From: Bacteroidota bacterium
GTDB taxonomy: Bacteria > Bacteroidota > Ignavibacteria > Ignavibacteriales > Melioribacteraceae
Length of the DNA: 6,837 bases
Direction of reading: 5' to 3'
Assembly: GCA_021814855.1 (NCBI GenBank)
Contig: JAKAHQ010000092.1
Location: forward strand, 1-6,837
Shown here: positions 1 through 4,799 of the stretch, one piece after another
How positions within the stretch are numbered: the first letter of the stretch is position 1
Layout of the letters: every line of letters begins with the position of its first letter
Position numbers and translations under genes: made by a program
Notes under the pieces: model-generated
Seen by the model: the letters and a program-made list of their open reading frames with translations, nothing else
What the model was told of the DNA's origin: nothing
The model's database searches: none

Positions 1-616
1 TCTCGGAAATCGAGACTTCGTAATTTTTAATCAATGCCTCCTGCCGCAGTCTGTAGTTGATGTAACTGGCAACAATTGCCATCACACTTATCACAAGCAC
101 AAGCATTACAGAACCGAGCATGTTCGGGAGAATAAAAATTGCCTTGGTGTTAAATATTATGGAAGCCGCAAAGACAAGGTTATAATAAATGGCGACTATG
201 ATTTGGTTGGTTACTTCCCAACTTAAAAACAATGCGGCAGTAAAAATAAGAAGGCTTATTATGTGGGAATTGAACAATAATGTCCTCGGGATTAAATAAA
301 TCATTACCCCGAAGGAAACGATAATAGAGAGCAATAAAGCGTGAATCAAAATAACGGGAAATCTTTTACCGATTTTTGTGTTCGAAATTAGCAGCAAACA
401 AAAGGCAATAAAGATCGCGGAAAGCCTCGAAATATAAATTTGTACGCTGAATTGAGAGAAAAATTTAACTTCGAAAATTAACGCAACAGCTCCTGAAACC
501 GCGGTAAATTTTGCCAGTATCTGGAACGGAGCAATTAAAGCTTTCTTGCTTTCTTCTTTCAAGAATCCGAATCTTGATTCTTCAGCCGGATTTTTTTCTT
601 TATTCTTAGAACTCAC
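1..616 (-). CDS. Partial six-helix membrane protein, probable sensor/signalling enzyme N-terminus
   Basis: An open frame on the minus strand runs from a GTG at 616-614 to the left window edge, 205 residues without a stop. The first 27 or so residues are polar and lysine/glutamate rich. About six hydrophobic helices follow, near residues 28-50, 57-78, 86-109, 117-134, 136-155 and 164-187. The chain then turns charged (RLRQEALIKNYE, residues 189-200), as where a membrane domain passes into a cytoplasmic linker. This layout is typical of membrane-anchored histidine kinases, class III adenylate cyclases or GGDEF proteins, but the output domain lies outside the window, so the class is unknown. The GTG is chosen because no ATG or TTG lies between it and the upstream in-frame stop; an AGGA sits only 2 nt before it, which is close. 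The gene is transcribed away from the PAP2 gene. That it is a real gene is well supported; its function is inferred. Confidence 0.75.
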   Translation of the reverse strand, partial: MSSKNKEKNPAEESRFGFLKEESKKALIAPFQILAKFTAVSGAVALIFEVKFFSQFSVQIYISRLSAIFIAFCLLLISNTKIGKRFPVILIHALLLSIIVSFGVMIYLIPRTLLFNSHIISLLIFTAALFLSWEVTNQIIVAIYYNLVFAASIIFNTKAIFILPNMLGSVMLVLVISVMAIVASYINYRLRQEALIKNYEVSISE

Positions 617-778
617 AATCCTTTTTAACTTACTAATTAATATATTTTAGAAGAATAAATTTGATTTCGCGACGATATCGGATTATTGAAAATTCCCGCT
701 ATTATCGTAAAATTTTCAGAGGTTAAATAAATAAATTTGAGTAAATAATCAAACAACAATCACCCCAGTGAGGAATTT
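617..778. promoter_or_regulatory. Divergent intergenic region between membrane sensor and PAP2 genes
   Basis: This 162-base AT-rich gap separates two genes that point away from each other, so promoters for both should lie here. The octamer TAAATTTG, which fits the Bacteroidota -7 element TAnnTTTG, occurs twice in the plus orientation (656-663 and 732-739), each time within the same 11-base string AATAAATTTGA. The second lies 40 nt before the PAP2 start codon. I see no convincing -33 TTG at the right distance for either copy, so the promoter call is weak. GAGGA at 770-774, 4 nt before the GTG at 779, is the likely ribosome binding site for the PAP2 gene. Confidence 0.35.
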
Positions 779-1372
779 GTGCTCGATTTCCTTTATCAGT
801 TGGATGTAAAAGTGTTTTATTTTATCAACCATACCATAGCTAACCCGGTGTTTGATAAGTTCTTCCCTTTTATCACGGAAGTTAAAAATTGGTATATAGC
901 TTACATAATTCTCTTTTTAATTTTGGTGATTAAAGGAGGCCGCTTAGGCAGAATAGCCGCAATTGGTTCATTACTGCTTATTACGGCAAGCGATCAATTC
1001 AGCAGTTTTTTTATAAAACATCTTGTAGAGAGAATTAGACCGTGCAATGCATTACCGGATGTTCGTTTATTGGTAGGCGCAACCCAATCGTTTTCTTTTC
1101 CTTCGTCGCATGCAGTCAATAATTTTGCTGCCGCAATGTACTTTACCAAACTTTTCCCGAAATATAAGTGGCCGTTATTTATTGCCGCTTTCCTTCTCGC
1201 CTTTTCTCGACCGTATGTTGGAGTTCACTACCCGTCAGATATTATTGCCGGGGCATTTATCGGCATTGGAATCGGCTACGTACTCGCTGTAATTATCCTT
1301 AAGATAAACGATTTATTTGTTAAGCGCGGTACAAAAATTACAGATCGTTATGAAAGAGTAGAATTCAAATAA
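779..1372 (+). CDS. PAP2-family membrane phosphatase (lipid/undecaprenyl pyrophosphate type)
   Basis: This 197-residue integral membrane protein carries all three signature motifs of the PAP2 acid phosphatase superfamily: K-x6-RP at residues 80-88, PSSH at 108-111 (family PSGH), and SR-x5-H-x3-D at 143-154. R144, H150 and H111 are the expected catalytic residues that form and break the phosphohistidine intermediate. Hydrophobic helices near 37-52, 58-78, 131-149 and 155-177 fit the usual bundle with the active site facing the periplasm. Length and compactness match BcrC/YbjG-type undecaprenyl pyrophosphate phosphatases, which recycle the cell-wall lipid carrier, but lipid A, phosphatidylglycerophosphate or phosphatidate could equally be the substrate. 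The start is GTG: no in-frame ATG precedes residue 120, and GAGGA lies 4 nt upstream. It is followed after 14 nt by the AMP nucleosidase gene, probably on the same transcript. Confidence 0.9.
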   Translation: MLDFLYQLDVKVFYFINHTIANPVFDKFFPFITEVKNWYIAYIILFLILVIKGGRLGRIAAIGSLLLITASDQFSSFFIKHLVERIRPCNALPDVRLLVGATQSFSFPSSHAVNNFAAAMYFTKLFPKYKWPLFIAAFLLAFSRPYVGVHYPSDIIAGAFIGIGIGYVLAVIILKINDLFVKRGTKITDRYERVEFK

Positions 1373-1386
1373 CCAAACACTACAAA

Positions 1387-2160
1387 ATGAAAACAAAACT
1401 TGATATTGCAAAAAATTGGCTGCCCCGTTATACGGGGACAAAGCTGGATCAATTGGGCGATTACATGCTGCTGACCAACTTTGATAACTATGTAACAAAA
1501 TTTGCTGAAAAATTTAAGTGTGATATTCGCGGTGAGTCGAGGCCGATGCAAACAGCTACAAACTCTTCCGGACTTTCTATTATAAATTTTGGAATCGGTT
1601 CTGCCAACGCAGCCACTATAATGGATTTGCTTTTAGCAAGATCTCCAAAAGGCGTGCTGTTCCTTGGCAAATGCGGCGGACTAAAAAAGTCTACCGAGAT
1701 CGGTCATTTTATTTTGCCTATTGCCGCAATTCGCGGCGAAGGAACGAGCAATGATTATCTTCCCCCCGAAGTACCTGCTCTACCGTCTTTTAAGCTCCAC
1801 AAATTTGTTTCGGATAAAATTATCTCCCGCAAGATTGAATACAGAACAGGGGTTATCTACACTACAAACCGCCGCTTGTGGGAATGGGATAATGAATTTA
1901 AAAAGTATCTTCGTACGCTTGGCGCAATTGCAATTGACATGGAGACTGCAACTTTGTTCATAGTCGGTTATGCTAATCAGATTGCACGAGGTGCGCTTCT
2001 TTTGGTTTCCGATTTACCAATGATTCCATCGGGCATCAAAACGGAAAAATCCGACCAGGCGGTAACTCACAATTTTGTGGACTTGCATCTCGAAATTGGA
2101 ATTGAAGCCATGACCGGACTCGGTACAAAAGGCGAAAGAATAAAGCATTTTACATTTTAA
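1387..2160 (+). CDS. amn: AMP nucleosidase, short Bacteroidota-type form
   Basis: The 257-residue product belongs to the nucleoside phosphorylase (PNP/UDP) superfamily and closely matches the stand-alone AMP nucleosidases I know from Bacteroidota, starting with the characteristic N-terminus around NWLPRYTGT (10-18). These enzymes hydrolyse AMP to adenine and ribose 5-phosphate in the cytoplasm, for purine salvage and control of the adenylate pool. Visible landmarks are GSANAAT (71-77), GKCGG (94-98), the conserved stretch RGEGTSNDYLPPEVPALPSF (116-135), the ribose-binding DMETA (184-188) and VSD (207-209), whose Asp contacts the purine in this superfamily. E. coli Amn is nearly twice as long; its extra N-terminal regulatory domain is absent here, so ATP/phosphate control may differ. 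The ATG is supported by this conserved N-terminus, though no Shine-Dalgarno sequence is present in the 14-nt gap after the PAP2 gene. Confidence 0.92.
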   Translation: MKTKLDIAKNWLPRYTGTKLDQLGDYMLLTNFDNYVTKFAEKFKCDIRGESRPMQTATNSSGLSIINFGIGSANAATIMDLLLARSPKGVLFLGKCGGLKKSTEIGHFILPIAAIRGEGTSNDYLPPEVPALPSFKLHKFVSDKIISRKIEYRTGVIYTTNRRLWEWDNEFKKYLRTLGAIAIDMETATLFIVGYANQIARGALLLVSDLPMIPSGIKTEKSDQAVTHNFVDLHLEIGIEAMTGLGTKGERIKHFTF

Positions 2161-2290
2161 CATGGCATTGTTGTTGAAATAATTAATGGTATTGCATCTA
2201 AGAATCGGTTAAAAGTAAATTAATAATAGAATGATAAACTATTTTTTTCGTGCAAAGTGTACAAAATGCGTAGCATTAATTAGACATACA
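2161..2290 (+). other. Intergenic region upstream of small exported protein
   Basis: This AT-rich spacer lies between the AMP nucleosidase stop and the next ribosome binding site. No strong GC-rich terminator hairpin follows the upstream gene. A short inverted repeat, AATGC-GTA-GCATT, lies at 2265-2277, 26 nt before the start codon, but is too short to interpret. I could not find a -35/-10 pair I would defend. A promoter for the downstream gene is nevertheless likely, because that gene has its own strong ribosome binding site and terminator. Confidence 0.3.
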
Positions 2291-2296
2291 AAGGAG
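2291..2296 (+). promoter_or_regulatory. Strong ribosome binding site AAGGAG
   Basis: AAGGAG is the best Shine-Dalgarno match in the window. Two in-frame ATGs follow, at 2298 and 2304. The first is 1 nt from the motif, too close to be used; the second is 7 nt away, the normal spacing. The site therefore sets the start of the downstream gene at 2304. Confidence 0.75.
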
Positions 2297-2303
2297 TATG
2301 ATT

Positions 2304-2744
2304 ATGAAACGGATAACCAAATTATTTTTGCTGCCGGTGTTTATCCTCTTTTTGTCTTCGCAAGGAATTGTCGCTCAGAGTTCTAACGAAAGTACGGTCA
2401 AAAGCGTATTAACAAACCTGCTGGAATACAGCAAAAGCAAATCCTATAATAAAGCGGCCGAGTTAATTGCCTACGACGGCGAAGATTCCAAACGGGTTGA
2501 CAAGGATTCTTACAATGCGGCTAACAAAGATGAATTAAACCAGGTGAAAAGATTTTGTAAAAAAATAAGCGCCCTGCTTGAATTGAGCAGCAGCCATGAG
2601 TTCAGCGATTTTAAAACATCCAAAGATGGCGGTAAGGAAGAGTTTATTCTTCATGTTACGTTTATCAGCGGCGACCAAAAACTGATAACGGCTTTCTCGT
2701 TCATTAAAACCGATAAAGGATTTTTGCTGACCAACATGAATTAA
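2304..2744 (+). CDS. Small exported protein of unknown function (possible NTF2-like fold)
   Basis: The 146-residue product starts with a classic signal peptide: KR at positions 2-3, a hydrophobic core over about 7-19, and a likely cleavage after IVA (22-24), leaving Gln25 as the first mature residue. The absence of a lipobox cysteine argues against a lipoprotein. The mature part of about 120 residues begins with amphipathic helix-like segments (about 30-56 and 76-95) and ends with alternating beta-like stretches (113-121, 127-135, 139-144). That helix-then-sheet order resembles NTF2-like or DUF4878-like secreted domains, but I do not recognise the family and the fold call is only a guess from pattern. 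One cysteine is present (C85). The gene seems to be its own transcription unit, with a strong ribosome binding site before it and a hairpin terminator 45 nt after it. An in-frame ATG at 2298 is rejected as too close to that site. Confidence 0.75.
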   Translation: MKRITKLFLLPVFILFLSSQGIVAQSSNESTVKSVLTNLLEYSKSKSYNKAAELIAYDGEDSKRVDKDSYNAANKDELNQVKRFCKKISALLELSSSHEFSDFKTSKDGGKEEFILHVTFISGDQKLITAFSFIKTDKGFLLTNMN

Positions 2745-2788
2745 TTTTTTTATCACGCAAGAATTATAAAATGATTTTGTGCGGAAAG

Positions 2789-2818
2789 GAGAAGCGATCT
2801 ATTTCACTTCTCTTTTTT
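2789..2818 (+). terminator. Rho-independent terminator, overlapping the end of the convergent gene
   Basis: GAGAAG (2789-2794) pairs with CTTCTC (2807-2812). After one C/A mismatch the stem continues with two more pairs (GA with TC), closing a 6-nt loop. Six T residues (2813-2818) follow, so the hairpin acts best for the plus-strand gene ending at 2744. The right arm lies inside the last codons and stop of the minus-strand transporter gene. Read on the minus strand the tract after the hairpin is CCTTTCC, a poor U-tract, so termination in that direction should be weaker. Confidence 0.7.
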
Positions 2819-3730
2819 ATTAATGCTGATCGAATTCAGTTTTGTCGAACCGCTTCCTTTTTTAACCATCATCACACCGGCAAGAATAATCAGCGTTGCC
2901 AAAATTATGTTCATAGAAATTGTTTCGTTCAAAATTATCCAGCCGAGAAAAAGCGCAATGATGGGATTAATATACGCATAAGTTGAAACGAACGAGACCG
3001 GCAAATGCGCAATTGCATAAATATAAGAGGCATAACCTAAAAGCGAACCTATTATTATCAAATAGACGAATGCATAAAATCCGTCCGGTGTAAAATTGAA
3101 ATTGGAAAACTCTCCTAAGAAAAGTGCTGCCAGCAAAAGCACAATACCGGCAATTACCATTTCAACGGCGGCGCCCATTAAAGGATGCACATCAACCTTT
3201 TTATATTTTGAGTAAACAGATCCTATCGACCATCCTATGACCGCAAGCATCAGTCCAATTATGCCTTCAAGATTCTCGGTCTTTAAGAGACTGCTCCAAT
3301 CATTTCCATAGATCAATATAATACCCAAGAATCCAGCCAGTATGCCGCCTGCGGTAAATAAATTCATTCTTGTACCATGGGGCATAAATGATTCGATCGC
3401 AACTATCCAAAACGGAACAGTCGTAATTAAAAGCGCAGTGAGCCCGCTCGGTAAAAATTGTTCGCTAAACACAACCAGGCCGTTTCCTATTCCAAGAAGA
3501 AATATTCCTACAACGGCCAGGTGTGCCAAATCTTTTTTCCTGGGCAACTTATAACCTCGTGACCAAAGTATGAGCATTAATATGGGTCCGGCAATAAGCC
3601 AGCGCAGTCCTGCGAATAAAGCCGGTGGTAAATCTTTTACTCCGATTCTAATTGCGAGGTAAGTTGTTCCCCAAATAATGCAAACGGCAATCCATGCACC
3701 GTATGCGCGAATATTTTTTTCGTTTTCCAT
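2804..3730 (-). CDS. EamA/DMT-family transporter, YedA-like exporter
   Basis: The 308-residue protein is almost wholly hydrophobic and has the two tandem EamA repeats of the drug/metabolite transporter superfamily, about residues 12-141 and 155-290, each with five helices. Landmarks include IIWGTTYLAIRIG (18-30), LPPALFAGLRWLIAG (34-48), GNGLVVFSEQFLPSG (82-96) and, late in repeat two, TYAYINP (250-256) followed by LNET (267-270), the usual spot for a conserved Glu. The 18-48 stretch and the GNG/PSG region resemble E. coli YedA closely as I recall it. Such proteins sit in the inner membrane and generally export small metabolites or amino acids; the substrate cannot be read from sequence. The tail is polar and lysine rich. 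ATG at 3730-3728 is chosen over a TTG three codons upstream because neither has a Shine-Dalgarno site and the family normally starts near here. The gene converges with the exported-protein gene and diverges from the cupin gene. Confidence 0.9.
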   Translation of the reverse strand: MENEKNIRAYGAWIAVCIIWGTTYLAIRIGVKDLPPALFAGLRWLIAGPILMLILWSRGYKLPRKKDLAHLAVVGIFLLGIGNGLVVFSEQFLPSGLTALLITTVPFWIVAIESFMPHGTRMNLFTAGGILAGFLGIILIYGNDWSSLLKTENLEGIIGLMLAVIGWSIGSVYSKYKKVDVHPLMGAAVEMVIAGIVLLLAALFLGEFSNFNFTPDGFYAFVYLIIIGSLLGYASYIYAIAHLPVSFVSTYAYINPIIALFLGWIILNETISMNIILATLIILAGVMMVKKGSGSTKLNSISINKKEK

Positions 3731-3885
3731 CAAGAGCAATTTTTAATTGGAGCGCAAAATAATGTTTTTATTCAACTTCTTAAATTGAATACGAATTGAG
3801 CAAGCGTCCGCGTATCAAAATTTATGTACAAGATTTTAGAACTACGAATTATTATCTTACCTGCGGCTCTTATAAAAGTTTGCTT
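3731..3885. promoter_or_regulatory. Divergent intergenic region between transporter and cupin genes
   Basis: With the preferred starts, this 155-base stretch separates two genes that point away from each other and should hold both promoters. It contains two short inverted repeats: CAATT-TTT-AATTG (3737-3749) and ATTCAA-N9-TTGAAT (3770-3790). In such AT-rich sequence both could be chance. An open frame from a TTG at 3796 enters the cupin gene, but nothing resembling a ribosome binding site precedes that TTG, and the extra 30 residues do not resemble the family. No promoter elements could be assigned with confidence. Confidence 0.35.
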
Positions 3886-4212
3886 ATGAATTTATCTACC
3901 ATTGAAAATATATTTAATGTAACTACCGAGAAAATACCGGACGAAATTTTCGACGAAATAATTTCCGGGGAACATTTTAGACTGGAGCGAATTATTTCGG
4001 ATGGTCAAGTTTCGCCGGCAGGTTTTTGGTACAACCAGGATCAGAACGAATTTGTTATGTTGCTTTCCGGAGCGGCAAAATTAATTGTTGAGGGAGGACT
4101 AACTTATAATCTTAAGCCAGGAGATTATATCAACCTCCCGGCGCATAAAAAACACAGGGTTGAGTGGACCGACCCGGATCGAAAAACAATTTGGCTTGCG
4201 CTACATTACTAA
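3886..4212 (+). CDS. Small single-domain cupin protein
   Basis: From the ATG at 3886 the product is 108 residues, the usual size for this family of stand-alone cupins; a TTG at 3796 would add 30 unrelated residues. Cupin motif 1 lies around GFWYNQDQNEFVMLLSG (46-62) and motif 2 around PGDYINLPAHKKHRV (78-92). In motif 1 the classical H-x-H metal ligands are replaced by polar residues (N50, Q51, D52), with E55 kept; H87 and H90 are present in motif 2. A bound metal is thus possible but not assured. The C-terminus VEWTDPDRKTIWLALHY is what I remember from this subfamily, usually annotated only as a cupin domain protein. The role is unknown: sugar or small-molecule binding, isomerisation or oxidation all occur in cupins. 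Its stop is separated by one base from the next start, indicating co-transcription and likely translational coupling with the barrel gene. Confidence 0.82.
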   Translation: MNLSTIENIFNVTTEKIPDEIFDEIISGEHFRLERIISDGQVSPAGFWYNQDQNEFVMLLSGAAKLIVEGGLTYNLKPGDYINLPAHKKHRVEWTDPDRKTIWLALHY

Positions 4213-4213
4213 T

Positions 4214-4762
4214 ATGAAAATAAAATTTATACACGCAATAATTTTCGCATTTGTTTTCTATCAAGCATCAAACGCTCAAATTTCCTCGGCAAGCGTCGGC
4301 GGTTCGATTCATTTAGGAAGCATACAAGGCAACTCGCCTTCGGTAACGAGCGCCGGTGGAACGTTGTTTGTTGATTTCTTTCCCTGGTTTGAAAACGATG
4401 TCTCTTTCAGACTAGGGTATACCTATTCTCAAAAAGTCGAATACTTTCTTCCTGAAGACCGAACTGGAAGATATTATCCATCTATAAAATTTATTTCGTT
4501 AAAAGGATTCATTAGGCAAGATTTATCTTACCCGATCTATTTGGAAGAAGGTGCCGGCTTAATTTATCTCAACGACAAAACTTTAGCCAACGTGAATCAG
4601 TGGGAACCCGGCGCGGCATTTAGTGCAGCAATAGGTTTGGACTTAAGAAAAGAAGGAATTACCGGAGTATCATTCTCACTGGGTGTGGACTACGGAGTTT
4701 GTGTTTCCGGTACAAACGCAACTTACTATTTATTATTTCTCCAAAGCCAATTTTATTTCTAA
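4214..4762 (+). CDS. Small outer-membrane beta-barrel protein, function unknown
   Basis: The 182-residue product has a signal peptide (KIK at 2-4, hydrophobic core about 5-16, cleavage probably after SNA at 19-21, mature start Gln22). The rest is rich in Gly, Ser and aromatics with alternating hydrophobic strands, and it ends in LQSQFYF. A C-terminal Phe with alternating hydrophobics is the usual signal for insertion by the BAM complex. Eight or so strands of an OmpA/OmpW-sized barrel would fit the length. No named family is recognised, and porin, adhesin or scaffold roles cannot be told apart. The ATG at 4214 is preferred to an upstream in-frame ATG at 4160, because that one lies inside the cupin gene and would put 18 polar residues before the signal peptide. 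The TAA-T-ATG junction with the cupin gene suggests re-initiation by the same ribosomes. Confidence 0.8.
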   Translation: MKIKFIHAIIFAFVFYQASNAQISSASVGGSIHLGSIQGNSPSVTSAGGTLFVDFFPWFENDVSFRLGYTYSQKVEYFLPEDRTGRYYPSIKFISLKGFIRQDLSYPIYLEEGAGLIYLNDKTLANVNQWEPGAAFSAAIGLDLRKEGITGVSFSLGVDYGVCVSGTNATYYLLFLQSQFYF

Positions 4763-4791
4763 AATAAAAACCCGGATTTTATTTCCGGGTT
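4761..4791 (-). terminator. Strong rho-independent terminator for the fused aromatic gene
   Basis: AACCCGGA (4769-4776) and TCCGGGTT (4784-4791) form a perfect 8-bp stem with a 7-nt loop. On the minus strand the hairpin starts 9 nt after the stop codon of the gene ending at 4800, and the tract that follows reads TTTTTATTTT (4770-4761), a textbook U-run. On the plus strand the bases after the stem are ATTCATTA, a poor U-run, so it may stop the cupin/barrel transcript only partly. The U-run overlaps the stop codon of the barrel gene. Confidence 0.88.
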
Positions 4792-4799
4792 ATTCATTA

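Noticed and set aside
673..680. CGATATCG palindrome next to TCGCGA (667-672) in the divergent region
   Set aside because: An 8-base palindrome is expected by chance about once per 256 positions, so one in a 162-base gap is not evidence of an operator.
2155..2214. TTTTAAC/GTTAAAA inverted repeat after the AMP nucleosidase gene as a terminator
   Set aside because: The arms are AT-rich and 46 bases apart, and no T-run follows the second arm, so this is not a credible terminator.
2771..2986. Plus-strand open frame across the terminator and the transporter C-terminus
   Set aside because: It overlaps the terminator and the end of a convincing minus-strand gene, and its sequence shows no protein-like pattern.
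3770..3790. ATTCAA-N9-TTGAAT inverted repeat as a regulator site
   Set aside because: Six-base AT-rich arms in AT-rich DNA are common, and no regulator gene is nearby to support it.
3796..3885. TTG-initiated N-terminal extension of the cupin protein
   Set aside because: No ribosome binding site precedes the TTG, the 30 extra residues are unlike the family, and the ATG at 3886 gives the usual length.
4160..4213. Upstream ATG of the barrel gene inside the cupin gene
   Set aside because: It would place 18 polar residues before an otherwise standard signal peptide; the ATG at 4214 begins with the signal peptide itself.
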